Positions 1-7,582 of a stretch of 64,000 bases of DNA are shown here, in pieces (position 1 is the first letter of the stretch; every line of letters begins with the position of its first letter). The DNA comes from Bacillota bacterium. GTDB taxonomy: Bacteria; Bacillota; Clostridia; Christensenellales; CAG-138. The notes beneath the pieces are model-generated. The model was given only the letters and a program-made list of their open reading frames with translations, ran no database searches and was not told where the DNA came from. The stretch lies in contig JAEYCM010000047.1 of NCBI GenBank assembly GCA_023455425.1, forward strand, positions 1 to 64,000, in the 5' to 3' direction. The position numbers and the translations under genes are program-made.

Positions 1-2
1 CA

Positions 3-194
3 ATCCGGGTTGCCCGCAAGACGAGGGCGATCGTATGGCAGAACATCCTGTTTGCCATGGGCGTAAAGGTCGTATTGCTCGGCTTATCCGCTTTGGGCAT
101 GGCGACCATGTGGGAAGCGGTGTTTGGAGACGTAGGCGTTACGGTCATTGCTATTTTGAACGCCATGCGGGCGATGAAGGTGATAAGGGCGTAA
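3..194 (+). CDS. C-terminal end of a metal-translocating P1B-type ATPase (partial)
   Basis: The gene enters from the left edge; 63 C-terminal residues are visible, ending at a TAA. Visible pieces are VARKTRAIVWQN, then two hydrophobic segments (around residues 15-35 and 40-55 of the fragment) and the ending NAMRAMKVIRA. This is the typical tail of CadA/ZntA-type heavy-metal ATPases: the last two membrane helices with an N-x-x-R ending. The family exports Zn, Cd or Pb (some members Cu or Co) across the membrane with ATP. The metal-binding and catalytic regions lie outside the window, so the substrate cannot be stated. A strong hairpin follows 24 bases later. Confidence 0.85.
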   Translation: MRVARKTRAIVWQNILFAMGVKVVLLGLSALGMATMWEAVFGDVGVTVIAILNAMRAMKVIRA

Positions 195-217
195 TACCTT
201 TTCACGGGCTGGTTATG

Positions 218-257
218 AAAAAATCACGCGGGAGCAGGCCTCCCGCGTGATTTAAAA
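218..257. terminator. Bidirectional intrinsic terminator
   Basis: A perfect 14-bp stem (221-234 with 240-253, AAATCACGCGGGAG and its complement) has a 5-base loop and A/T runs on both sides. It can end the ATPase transcript on the plus strand and the phosphoesterase transcript on the minus strand, which converge here. Confidence 0.85.
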
Positions 258-345
258 GCAAGAAACGGAAATAACAAACGCTCCGGGGACAGCTTCCATC
301 TACACTGGCAATGCGCATCTCCATCCTCAGAACGACCGCATCTCT

Positions 346-867
346 TCAGGCTCTGATTTCTGCCTGTCTTCCTTGATACGTTGCGTACGCCCGGGCCTCC
401 AAAATCCTGCAATCATAGCCTGCGGAGGAGATGCTGATGCACCCGTAGGTCGGCTTTGCCCTGCCGTGGCCATAGAGGTTGCAGGAACCGGGGTTAAAGA
501 GCGTAAAACCCTGTTCTTCCTCATTGAACGGCACATGCGTATGGCCAAAGAGCACGATATCCGCGTTGACGGAGCGCCCTTTGAGATAGATGGTGTTGAG
601 GCCGTTTTTGACGTTAAATAGATGCCCGTGCGTCATATACAGGCGGCGTCCTTCTACTTTTAGCACCTGCTCCGTCTCGCCGGAGCCAAAAAAATCCGTA
701 TTGCCCATGACAAAATGCATGGGGATATAGGGGAAGCGGTCCCGCAGAGAGAGCGCATCGCCGTAATGGTCCCCCAGATGCAGCACCATCTGCGGCTGTT
801 CGTGCAGGATGGCGTCGGCCATGGTTTCTATATCGGTATGCGAATCCGAAAATACAAGCAGTTTCAT
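346..867 (-). CDS. YfcE/MJ0936-type metallophosphodiesterase
   Basis: A 173-residue calcineurin-like phosphoesterase. The family metal-binding blocks are present in order: FSDSH near the N-terminus, LGDHYGD, MGNTDFF, THGH, and GHTHVPF. The size matches the small cytoplasmic YfcE family, which hydrolyses phosphodiesters with two metal ions; the physiological substrate is usually unknown. I chose the ATG at 867 because AGAGGGAACGC lies just upstream and the protein begins MKLLVFSDSH, as family members do. A longer in-frame start at 906 adds 13 residues unlike the family. Confidence 0.9.
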   Translation of the reverse strand: MKLLVFSDSHTDIETMADAILHEQPQMVLHLGDHYGDALSLRDRFPYIPMHFVMGNTDFFGSGETEQVLKVEGRRLYMTHGHLFNVKNGLNTIYLKGRSVNADIVLFGHTHVPFNEEEQGFTLFNPGSCNLYGHGRAKPTYGCISISSAGYDCRILEARAYATYQGRQAEIRA

Positions 868-1117
868 AGCGTTCCCTCTTTCCCGCGTCATGACGAAGTA
901 ATCCATATATCGTCATTTTCCGGGAAATAATTGAGTCTTTTCGCACAATGCGTATTCATTTTTTACGCATATATGTGTACCCACACATTCTAATGCAACG
1001 AATATTACATTTCAATTTTATATTGTAGCAGGATTGGGGATAGTTGGTGAATTTTTTATCAAAAATGTATGCTATAATAGTTTGGCGGAAAATTTGCAAT
1101 GATCTGGAAGGAACAAC

Positions 1118-2176
1118 ATGAAACGTGGATTGCTTCGGACGGCGGGGATATTGCTTTGCATTGTGCTCGCGCTTGCGGCGGCGGCGCTTGCGCTGTTTTG
1201 GAACGAACTTGGAAGCCTGTCCTCCCTCAAAAAGCTGGACGGCTATGGCATGTTCCAAATGACCTATTATGGGGAATACGGCTTTGAGGAGTTTTTAAAG
1301 ACGGGCGCAAAGAAGGACAGCGATATCGAGGCGTTCGTTACAAAGCGGCTGTTAAAGGGCATCCCCATCGATCTGGGCGTAACGGGAGACGGATGCACCG
1401 CCTTTGTTACGCGCAATGAAAACGGGGAAGTGCTCTACGCAAGAAACTTTGATTTTTCCTATGCGCCTTCGCTGCAGGTATTTACAAAGCCGGATCATGG
1501 ATATGCGTCGGTTTCCACCGTAAATCTTTCTTTTGCGGGGTATTCGGAAGAGCGTTTGCCGGATGGCATGCGGCTTCAAAGCTTTCTCACGCTTGCGGCG
1601 CCGTTTTTGCCGTTTGACGGAATGAACGAAAAAGGCCTTGCCATTGCGCTGCTGGCGGTGCCGGAGGCGCAGCTAAACTTTGAGGAAGAGAAGGTGACGC
1701 TCAACACCACCACTGCCATCCGGCTTGTGCTGGACCATGCGGCGACGGTGGAGGAAGCGGTGGAGCTTTTAAAACACTACAACATCTATTTTTCCGCCGA
1801 CGTTACGTGCCACTACCTGATTGCGGACGCTTCCGGAAAATCCGTGATCGTGGAGTTCTGGGACGGCGCGTTACAAACGGTGACAACAGAGGAACCGTAC
1901 CAGATCGCTTCCAACTTCATTGCCTACCAGGACCTGAACATCGGGGAAGGGTATACGGAATTTGAGCGGTATGACGCGGTGGAAGACGCGATACGGGCGG
2001 GTAACGGCGCATTGTCTATCGAGCAGGCGGCCGGTGTGCTAAAGGACGTCGGCATCCGCGACGGGCTGCAAGATAAATTACAGTGGTCGGTGGTGTATAA
2101 CCTTTCCACCCTGGAGGGCACGATATTTGCCCACCGAAATACGGAAAATCAGATTGCTTTTGCGCTTAGGCCGTAG
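1118..2176 (+). CDS. Membrane-anchored C45/choloylglycine-hydrolase-family amidase
   Basis: 352 residues with an N-terminal membrane segment or signal anchor (about residues 8-28) after MKRG. The block GDGCTAFVTRNENGEVLYARNFDF, with Cys at residue 93, is the hallmark of the linear C-N amide hydrolases (penicillin V acylase, bile salt hydrolase, C45 peptidases), which use that Cys as an N-terminal nucleophile. Later family features include GMNEKGLAIALL and the CHYLIADASGKSVIVEF segment. Family knowledge: these enzymes cleave amide bonds of penicillins, conjugated bile salts or acyl-amino acids. The nucleophile being deep in the chain implies removal of a long propeptide or signal. Start supported by GGAAGGAACAAC. 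A TGCTATAAT extended -10 (1070-1078) lies upstream. Substrate not predictable. Confidence 0.8.
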   Translation: MKRGLLRTAGILLCIVLALAAAALALFWNELGSLSSLKKLDGYGMFQMTYYGEYGFEEFLKTGAKKDSDIEAFVTKRLLKGIPIDLGVTGDGCTAFVTRNENGEVLYARNFDFSYAPSLQVFTKPDHGYASVSTVNLSFAGYSEERLPDGMRLQSFLTLAAPFLPFDGMNEKGLAIALLAVPEAQLNFEEEKVTLNTTTAIRLVLDHAATVEEAVELLKHYNIYFSADVTCHYLIADASGKSVIVEFWDGALQTVTTEEPYQIASNFIAYQDLNIGEGYTEFERYDAVEDAIRAGNGALSIEQAAGVLKDVGIRDGLQDKLQWSVVYNLSTLEGTIFAHRNTENQIAFALRP

Positions 2177-2210
2177 TGCGCAAGTCAACGAAGAAAAGGA
2201 GAATAACAAC

Positions 2211-2741
2211 GTGATTGTGGAAGTGGTGCCGTATCGTGCGGAATGGAAGGAGATGTTCCGCGAAGAAGCGGAACGGATCCGGGGAATATTGGGGGATGAG
2301 CTGGTGCGCGTGTTTCATATCGGCAGCACGTCCGTGCCCGGCATACAGGCAAAGCCCGTGATCGATCTGATGCCGGTGGTAAGGGACATTCAAAGGCTCG
2401 ATGCATACGATACGGAGTTTATGGCGCTTGGGTATGAGCCTATGGGCGAGTATGGCATCCCCGGCAGGCGGTTTTACAGAAAAGGAGGGGAGCGGCGCAC
2501 GCACCATATCCACGCGTTCCAGTACGACAATGCGTACGGCATACTCCGCCATGCTTCGTTTTGCGCGTATTTAAGAGCATTCCCCGCCGTACGGGACGAA
2601 TATGCGGCATTAAAAGCCGGGCTTGCGAAGCAATTCCCGGCGGATATTGAAGCGTATTGCGATGGAAAGGACGCTTTTGTAAAACAGGTGGAGCGTGAAG
2701 CGCTGCTATGGTACTGGAATGGGGCGGAATCCCTGCTGTAA
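2211..2741 (+). CDS. GrpB family protein (nucleotidyltransferase-like)
   Basis: 176 residues. The family core is seen as VVPYRAEW, then HIGSTSVPGIQAKPVIDLMPVV (GrpB/Dephospho-CoA-kinase-associated fold related to Pol-beta nucleotidyltransferases), and a C-terminal helical part ending RDEYAALKAGLAKQFP. Molecular function is not established for most members. I chose the GTG at 2211 because AAGGAG lies 10 bases upstream and the sequence begins IVEVVPY as usual; an ATG further upstream lies inside the previous gene. It starts 34 bases after the hydrolase gene and may be cotranscribed. A second, broken GrpB gene lies at 33692-34281. Confidence 0.88.
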   Translation: MIVEVVPYRAEWKEMFREEAERIRGILGDELVRVFHIGSTSVPGIQAKPVIDLMPVVRDIQRLDAYDTEFMALGYEPMGEYGIPGRRFYRKGGERRTHHIHAFQYDNAYGILRHASFCAYLRAFPAVRDEYAALKAGLAKQFPADIEAYCDGKDAFVKQVEREALLWYWNGAESLL

Positions 2742-2750
2742 AGAGCGCGT

Positions 2751-2999
2751 TTATTGAAAAAGCTCCTCATAGGGAGCATCCAGTACGATTTTGATGGCGG
2801 TGAGCTCTTCTACTGAGATGTGGCGGATACCCGCTTCAATTTTTGCCAAAGTGCCGCGGGAGATATCGCAGCCGCGCACCTGCAGCTGCGCGCAAAGCTG
2901 CTCCTGTGTCATGGTTTTTGCCGTACGCAGCCGGCGGATATTTGCGCCCATGTGTTTATTCGATTTTATATGTTGATGCATCTCATGTGGTTGTTCCAT
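2751..2999 (-). CDS. XRE-family helix-turn-helix regulator (module 1)
   Basis: About 82 residues, mostly one HTH_3/XRE domain: GANIRRLRTAKTMTQEQLCAQL, then GCDISRGTLAKIEAGIRHISVEELTAI. The start is uncertain (candidates at 2999, 2981 and 3044; none has a strong ribosome-binding site). It is transcribed away from a small protein gene (3104-3274), with the shared promoter region between them. The same arrangement recurs at 7332-7820 with a different XRE protein and a homologous small protein. Probably an autoregulatory repressor; inferred from layout only. Confidence 0.8.
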   Translation of the reverse strand: MEQPHEMHQHIKSNKHMGANIRRLRTAKTMTQEQLCAQLQVRGCDISRGTLAKIEAGIRHISVEELTAIKIVLDAPYEELFQ

Positions 3000-3043
3000 A
3001 AAGTTACATTTATTCCAAACTAAAAAATTTTTAGCACAATGCA

Positions 3044-3072
3044 TTGATTATAGAAAAAGGGCATGCTATAAT
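3044..3072 (+). promoter_or_regulatory. Promoter of small-protein gene, module 1
   Basis: TTGATT (3044-3049), a 17-base spacer and TATAAT (3067-3072). Just downstream is an inverted repeat GCTCC-GATAAT-GGAGC (3074-3089), a likely operator for the divergent XRE regulator. Confidence 0.65.
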
Positions 3073-3103
3073 TGCTCCGATAATGGAGCGGGGAGCAATA
3101 TTT

Positions 3104-3274
3104 ATGCCGGATTATAAAAAGCTGTACCTGACGCTTCTCAACACCGTATCTACAACCATCGATCATCTGAAAGCCGCACAATGCAACGTGGAAAACGCGT
3201 ATATAGAAAGCGCGGAGCCTTCGCTGCATATTGTTCCCGACTGTCACGAGGAACAAACAAAAGCCGCCGAATGA
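3104..3274 (+). CDS. Small conserved protein, XRE-module partner 1
   Basis: 56 residues starting MPDYKKLYLTLLNTVSTTI. It is homologous to the product of 7644-7820: shared pattern MP-Y---YL-LLN, then LKxAQ and E-x-Y-x-E. The N-terminal half should form an amphipathic helix. Similar small proteins occur in many Clostridia without known function. Start ATG 3104 is preceded by GGAGCGGGGAGCAAT. The stop codon lies inside a terminator hairpin. I cannot assign a function; the pairing with a divergent XRE gene suggests coregulation. Confidence 0.7.
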   Translation: MPDYKKLYLTLLNTVSTTIDHLKAAQCNVENAYIESAEPSLHIVPDCHEEQTKAAE

Positions 3275-3291
3275 CTTCCGGCGGCCTTTTT
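3262..3291 (+). terminator. Terminator overlapping the small gene's 3' end
   Basis: GCCGCCG (3263-3269) pairs with CGGCGGC (3279-3285), followed by a T run. The hairpin encodes the final residues and stop codon of the small protein. Confidence 0.75.
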
Positions 3292-3316
3292 GTGTGAAAG
3301 CTGTTTTTGGGCGCGG

Positions 3317-4492
3317 TTATCCGCGCCTTTTGAATGCCACGCGCATAAACTTGTTTTTTCCCCGGCTCAATACGCCCTCCGTCCGTACGGTCAAGGCGCT
3401 GTCGCTGATAGGCTCGCCGTTAAATTTGACGCCTTTTCCTTCTATCAGACGCCGTGCTTCGGAATTGGAGGAGGCAAAGCCCGCAAGCTTTAAAAGCTCC
3501 AGTATGGAAACGCCCTCTTGCGCAATGAAGAGCGTCTCCATCTGTTCGGGCGCGTTGCCTGCGGCGATCATTAGGTAACGCCGCTCCGCTTCCACCGCGG
3601 CAGGCGCTCCATGGTAGCGCGTTATGATCTCCCGGGCAAAGAGGAAATGCGCCCGGTGCATATCCTGCTCCAGTAAAGGGAGGTAGACCGCAGCGTCAAT
3701 ATCCGTCGTCAGGCGGAAATAGTCGCCCAGTACCGTATCCGGCACGCGCATGCATTTTTCAAACATTACGCCCGCGGGCTCGCTGATGCCGATGTAGTTA
3801 TCCAATAACTTGCTCATTTTCTCGATACCGTCAAGACCCGGCAAAAGCGGGAACGTGATGACCTCCTGCGGCGGCTGGCCGTAATCCTTTTGCAGCGCGC
3901 GCCCTACCAAGAGGTTGAACGTCTGGTCCGTACCGCCCACCTCGATATCCGCATGCAGCGCCACAGAATCGTACCCCTGCATCAAGGGATAGAAAAGCTC
4001 GTGCAGCCCGATGGGCTGCTGCGAGAGGTAACGGTTTTTAAAATCATCCCGTTCCAGGATGCCCGCAAGCGTGTATTTTCCCGCAAGGGAGAGCACCTCC
4101 GCAAAGCTCAGTTTATTAAGCCACTCCGAATTGTAGGTGATTTTCGTCTTTTCCGGGTCCAGTATTTTTGTCACCTGTTCAAAGTAACTTTGGCCGTTTT
4201 CCCGCGTCTGCTCGAATGTCAGCGGCGGGCGGGTCTTGTTCCTGCCGGAAGGGTCGCCGATCATGCCGGTAAAATCGCCGATCACGAACCAGATTTCATG
4301 CCCCGCGTCCTGCAGCAGCCTTAATTTGCGCAGTACCACCGAATGCCCCAGATGTAAATCCGGACGGGAAGGGTCTGCGCCCAGCTTGACTTTCAATGGC
4401 CTGCCGCTGCCCAAGCGTTCCTGCAACCCTTCGTAAGAGAAAATGTCCACCGCGTCGCGTTGAATAAGCGCCAATATTTCATTCCGGTCCAT
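3317..4492 (-). CDS. tyrS: Tyrosyl-tRNA synthetase
   Basis: 391 residues, class I aminoacyl-tRNA synthetase charging tRNA-Tyr in the cytoplasm. Signature HLGH is at residues 47-50; the second signature is KMSK (225-228) followed by Leu instead of the usual Ser. GGTDQTFNLLVGR is the tyrosine/ATP-site region. A C-terminal S4 RNA-binding domain is visible (ISILELLKLAGFASSNSEARRLIEGKGVKFNG). The KMSK block and length match the TyrZ-like bacterial subgroup. ATG 4492 has AAAGGAACAAC upstream. The 190-base leader carries a Tyr-rich leader peptide and terminator (see 4521-4663), so expression is probably controlled by transcription attenuation in response to Tyr-tRNA supply. Confidence 0.95.
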   Translation of the reverse strand: MDRNEILALIQRDAVDIFSYEGLQERLGSGRPLKVKLGADPSRPDLHLGHSVVLRKLRLLQDAGHEIWFVIGDFTGMIGDPSGRNKTRPPLTFEQTRENGQSYFEQVTKILDPEKTKITYNSEWLNKLSFAEVLSLAGKYTLAGILERDDFKNRYLSQQPIGLHELFYPLMQGYDSVALHADIEVGGTDQTFNLLVGRALQKDYGQPPQEVITFPLLPGLDGIEKMSKLLDNYIGISEPAGVMFEKCMRVPDTVLGDYFRLTTDIDAAVYLPLLEQDMHRAHFLFAREIITRYHGAPAAVEAERRYLMIAAGNAPEQMETLFIAQEGVSILELLKLAGFASSNSEARRLIEGKGVKFNGEPISDSALTVRTEGVLSRGKNKFMRVAFKRRG

Positions 4493-4520
4493 ATTGTTGT
4501 TCCTTTCTCTGAAGCCAAAT

Positions 4521-4556
4521 AAAAAGGCGGCCCAAAGCTTTTTGCCTTGAGCCGCC
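4521..4556 (-). terminator. Attenuator terminator of tyrS
   Basis: On the minus strand a GC-rich stem (GGCGGC...GCCGCC, extended by CAA/TTG and GC/GC pairs around an A5 loop, 4526-4556) is followed by T5. It lies between the leader-peptide stop and the tyrS start. Its 5' arm includes AAGGCAA (4542-4548), which is complementary to TTGCCTT at 4579-4585 in the leader ORF; that pairing would prevent the terminator. Confidence 0.85.
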
Positions 4557-4573
4557 GGATCGCCTAAGTGTGG

Positions 4574-4663
4574 TTACAAAGGCAACAGCAACCCAAGCCT
4601 GTTTCCGTAATAGTAAGAAACAGACTCGTAAGAGGAAGCGACTGTCCTGTTAAAACCGCGCAT
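4574..4663 (-). CDS. Tyrosine-rich leader peptide of tyrS (attenuator)
   Basis: A 29-residue ORF beginning MRGFNRTVAS and ending GLLLPL, with Tyr at residues 12, 17, 18 and 19 (codons TAC, then TAC TAT TAC at 4607-4615). GGGGGT lies 6 bases before the ATG, and a strong promoter lies 29 bases upstream. A 10-bp hairpin (arms AGTCTGTTTC and GAAACAGGCT) places the three Tyr codons in its loop. Near the end, TTGCCTT (4579-4585) can pair with AAGGCAA in the terminator stem. This is the classic trp-type layout: stalling at Tyr codons leaves TTGCCTT free to form an antiterminator; translation to the stop codon masks it and termination follows. Inferred from sequence, not previously known to me for tyrS. 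Confidence 0.75.
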   Translation of the reverse strand: MRGFNRTVASSYESVSYYYGNRLGLLLPL

Positions 4664-4691
4664 GGAGTACCCCCGGGTAAGAATTGTGCAT

Positions 4692-4720
4692 ACTATAACA
4701 GGGAATCTAGCATCTGTCAA
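4692..4720 (-). promoter_or_regulatory. tyrS leader promoter
   Basis: On the minus strand TTGACA (4715-4720), 17-base spacer, TATAGT (4692-4697). The -35 box directly abuts the -35 box of the divergent proS promoter. Confidence 0.85.
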
Positions 4721-4749
4721 TTGACTTTATGCGCCCTATTTGCTATCCT
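4721..4749 (+). promoter_or_regulatory. proS leader promoter
   Basis: TTGACT (4721-4726), 17-base spacer, TATCCT (4744-4749). It precedes the T-box leader and is back-to-back with the tyrS promoter. Confidence 0.75.
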
Positions 4750-4756
4750 ACTTACG

Positions 4757-5030
4757 AATTGCATAACAAAGGCGATGAAAAGAACCAGTACGCATACGGA
4801 ACCTTTTAAGAGAGAAGATGGTTGGTGCAAATCTTCAGGGGAATATGCGGAACCCGTCTTGGAGCTGCGGGCCATAACGAATGTGTTCCAGTAAGGCCTG
4901 CCGGAATCCCACCGTCACAGGGGAGGCGTATTGTTGTACGCATGAGCGCAGAGAAAAATTCTCTGAATTTAGGTGGTACCGCGGACCCGCAGGGTTCGCC
5001 CTAAGCGAAATGTCGCTTGGGGCGTTTTTA
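4757..5030 (+). ncRNA. T-box leader of proS (tRNA-Pro sensor)
   Basis: The invariant T-box sequence AGGTGGTACCGCGG is at 4971-4984. It is followed by a terminator, CGCCC-T-AAGCGA pairing with its complement (4997-5024), and T5. Upstream is a long stem I region with AGTA (4782-4785) and GGAA before the likely specifier CCC (4853-4855), a proline codon that fits the downstream gene. Uncharged tRNA-Pro should bind and let transcription enter proS. T-box riboswitches are well established in Bacillota. Confidence 0.9.
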
Positions 5031-5057
5031 TTTTTAGGGATTGTAGGAGGCAGTAAT

Positions 5058-6779
5058 ATGAAGATCGACCGGCTGGTGGGGGAACGGTTTAAGGAGCGTC
5101 CGTCGGACTGCGTGATAGACAGCCACGCGCTGATGATCCGCGGCGGCTACATGAAGTATGTCGCAAACGGCATTTACTCGCTCTATACGCCATTAAAGCG
5201 CATTACGCGCAAGATCGAGCAGATCATCCGGGAGGAAATGGATGCAATCGACGGGCAGGAAGTCCTGTTCCCCGTAGTGCTGCCCGGCAGCCTGTGGGAG
5301 GAATCCGGCAGGTTCACAAGTGTGGGCAGCGAGCTGATGCGCATGAAGGACCGGAACGGCAGCCCCATGGTGCTGGGCATGACGCATGAGGAAGCCGCCG
5401 TGCAGCTCGTGCGCGAATACGGCCAGAGCTATACGAAATACCCCTTCATGATCTACCAGATCCAGACCAAGTTCCGCGACGAGGCACGCCCGCGCGGGGG
5501 ATTGATCCGCGTGCGCGAGTTTACCATGAAGGACGCGTACTCCTTCCATACCTCGCAGGAGGATTTGGAGCAGTATTATGAACAATGCCTGCACGCGTAT
5601 GAGCGCATCTTCGCCCGGGCAGGGATACCGGAAGTCATTTCTGTATTGTCCGATAGCGGCATGATGGGCGGCAACGTCTCGCATGAATTCATGCTGCTCA
5701 CCCCGGTTGGCGAGGATACCATCGTGCTCTGCAACGAGTGCGGCTACCGCGCCAATATGGAGACAGCGGAAAGCATCATCCACAATGAAATGCCGGATAC
5801 GCTGGAAGAGGCAACGCTGGTCCATACCCCGCACCAGCAGACGATAGAGGATGTGTGTAATTTCCTCCACCTCCCCACGGATCATTCCATCAAGGCTGTG
5901 GTGTACCAGCGCAACGCGGACGACAGCTACGTGCTGCTCTTTATCCGCGGGGATCTGGAAGTGAACGAAACGAAGCTGACGAATATGGTGGGGGATATCC
6001 ACCCCGCCGTCATTACGCCGGACTCCGGCCTGCATGCGGGCTACATCGGGCCCTACAACCTCAAGACGAACGCGACGGTGCTCTTTGACAAATCCCTGGA
6101 GGGTGCTGGCAACCTCTGCTGCGGCGCGAATAAGGAGGAATATCACTATACCGGCGTGCAGCTGGAGCGTGACTGCGGGAAGATCACCTATCAGGACTTT
6201 GCAAAGGCCAAGGAAGGCGGCATTTGCCCCGCGTGCGGCAAGCATAGCGTCACCATTTCCCGGGGCATTGAGGTGGGCAACATCTTCCAGCTCGGCACGA
6301 AGTATTCAAAATCCATGGGCATGCAGTATCTTGATAAGGACGGCACGCTCAAAAACCCCATCATGGGTTGCTACGGCATCGGCGTAGGGCGGCTTGCGGC
6401 CTCTGTGTGCGAGGTGCATCATGACGATTACGGCCCGATCTGGCCGATTTCTATCGCCCCCTGGCATGTGCACCTGTGCTGCGTGCGCGCGGACGATGTG
6501 GAGGCGCATGTGCTTGCCGATGTGCTCTACCAGAGCCTGCAGCGTAAGGGCTTGGAGGTGGTGTACGACGACCGCGCGGTGAGCGCGGGCGTGATGTTCT
6601 CCGACGCGGACCTCTTGGGCGTCCCCGTGCGCGTGGTGGTCAGCCCCCGCAACCTCAAGGAGGGCTGCGTGGAGCTTTCGACCAGAGATAAAAAGGTCAG
6701 CCGCAAGGTGCCCGTTGCCGAGGCCGCGGATGCGGTAGTCGGGCTGGTGAAAGAGCTGATGGGAAGCGTGGGGGAGTAG
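5058..6779 (+). CDS. proS: Prolyl-tRNA synthetase (bacterial type, with editing domain)
   Basis: 573 residues, class II synthetase. Motif 2 is visible as FRDEARPRGGLIRVREFTMKDAYSFH. The insertion between motifs 2 and 3 (about residues 230-390) is the YbaK-like editing domain that hydrolyses Ala-tRNA-Pro. Motif 3 is GCYGIGVGRLAAS. The C-terminal anticodon-binding domain ends near VVGLVKELMG. Start ATG 5058 follows TAGGAGG; the longer frame upstream only reads through the T-box. Expression is expected to respond to uncharged tRNA-Pro. Confidence 0.96.
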   Translation: MKIDRLVGERFKERPSDCVIDSHALMIRGGYMKYVANGIYSLYTPLKRITRKIEQIIREEMDAIDGQEVLFPVVLPGSLWEESGRFTSVGSELMRMKDRNGSPMVLGMTHEEAAVQLVREYGQSYTKYPFMIYQIQTKFRDEARPRGGLIRVREFTMKDAYSFHTSQEDLEQYYEQCLHAYERIFARAGIPEVISVLSDSGMMGGNVSHEFMLLTPVGEDTIVLCNECGYRANMETAESIIHNEMPDTLEEATLVHTPHQQTIEDVCNFLHLPTDHSIKAVVYQRNADDSYVLLFIRGDLEVNETKLTNMVGDIHPAVITPDSGLHAGYIGPYNLKTNATVLFDKSLEGAGNLCCGANKEEYHYTGVQLERDCGKITYQDFAKAKEGGICPACGKHSVTISRGIEVGNIFQLGTKYSKSMGMQYLDKDGTLKNPIMGCYGIGVGRLAASVCEVHHDDYGPIWPISIAPWHVHLCCVRADDVEAHVLADVLYQSLQRKGLEVVYDDRAVSAGVMFSDADLLGVPVRVVVSPRNLKEGCVELSTRDKKVSRKVPVAEAADAVVGLVKELMGSVGE

Positions 6780-6801
6780 GGCATAGACTGTATGCATAGG
6801 C

Positions 6802-6836
6802 AATCCCGAAGGGCAGATGCCCTTCGGGATTTTTTT
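6802..6836 (+). terminator. Terminator of proS
   Basis: A perfect 13-bp stem AATCCCGAAGGGC (6802-6814), AGAT loop, complementary arm to 6831 and a T7 run. Confidence 0.93.
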
Positions 6837-6930
6837 CATTGGCTCTGTTAGATAATAATATTGGTAATTGAATGCAATAGCAGGAGGGATGTGCTCCCCC
6901 TACTAAGTTCAAAATAATGACAGAACGCAT

Positions 6931-7302
6931 TTAAAATTGTAAATATTTACAAAGACGATTTCCTATCTTCAAGGGCCTCTGATGACTTACTCTTTTATTT
7001 AGGTGATTTTCAATATAATCATGTTCTTCATCACCAACAACGAAAAATGTTGCACAATAGTTTGTATCAGGTTGTCCGCTTACCCCTCCATAATATTTTA
7101 CGCCATCTATCAAGACAACATAGTTGTCAGACCAAGCAAATCCAATAGATAGTAATTTGCTGGGATGCCCATTAAAACCAAGAAATTCGCAAGCTTTTCC
7201 TTGTTCTCTTAAATACCTTATTAATCCGATAATCGGCTCTTCGGTTGGATCATTAAAATATTTATCTGGTACGATAAATTCCATTTTATGGTTAGACATC
7301 AT
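6931..7302 (-). CDS. Hypothetical protein in an AT-rich patch
   Basis: 123 residues starting MMSNHKMEFIVPDKYF. I do not recognise a family. No signal peptide or membrane segment is visible. Aromatic and acidic residues are frequent (GFAWSDNYVVLIDGVKYYGG), a composition reminiscent of small immunity-type proteins, but there is no motif to support that. AGAGGGCGTA precedes the start. The gene and its surroundings (about 6840-7320) are clearly more AT-rich than the neighbouring genes, a sign of possible transfer. It lies between proS and XRE module 2. Confidence 0.55.
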   Translation of the reverse strand: MMSNHKMEFIVPDKYFNDPTEEPIIGLIRYLREQGKACEFLGFNGHPSKLLSIGFAWSDNYVVLIDGVKYYGGVSGQPDTNYCATFFVVGDEEHDYIENHLNKRVSHQRPLKIGNRLCKYLQF

Positions 7303-7331
7303 TACGCCCTCTTTCTAACAGCGCTTCTTCA

Positions 7332-7559
7332 TTATTTTGTTCTCGGATAGGGCCTTTTTTCCGCTGTCAGCCCAACGAGATAATCCACACTCGTCTGATA
7401 ATACAGCGCAAGCTGTACCATCAGGTGGAGCGGGATATCCCGCTCGCCGCGCTCATATTTGGAATAAAGGGAACGGTCGCATTCTAAATATTCTGCGATC
7501 TGTTTTTGTGAAAAATCATTGTCTTCACGCATGTCCCGGATTTTTAATCTCACTTCCAT
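7332..7559 (-). CDS. XRE-family helix-turn-helix regulator (module 2)
   Basis: 75 residues, a single Cro/C1-type HTH: RLKIRDMREDNDFSQKQIAEYL, then CDRSLYSKYERGERDIPLHLMVQLALYY and a tail VDYLVGLTAEK common in small phage-like repressors. Start is ATG 7559 or GTG 7562. It is divergent from the small gene at 7644. Three inverted repeats in the 7583-7629 interval overlap the promoters and are likely operators for this protein (inference). Confidence 0.85.
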   Translation of the reverse strand: MEVRLKIRDMREDNDFSQKQIAEYLECDRSLYSKYERGERDIPLHLMVQLALYYQTSVDYLVGLTAEKRPYPRTK

Positions 7560-7582
7560 CACCCGTGTCCATTATAAAAATA

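Noticed and set aside
4500..4720. T-box leader for tyrS
   Set aside because: The conserved AGGGTGGNACCGCG-type sequence is absent; a leader-peptide attenuator fits better.
5193..6245. Minus-strand frame opposite proS
   Set aside because: His/Ala/Leu-rich antisense product without recognisable domains.
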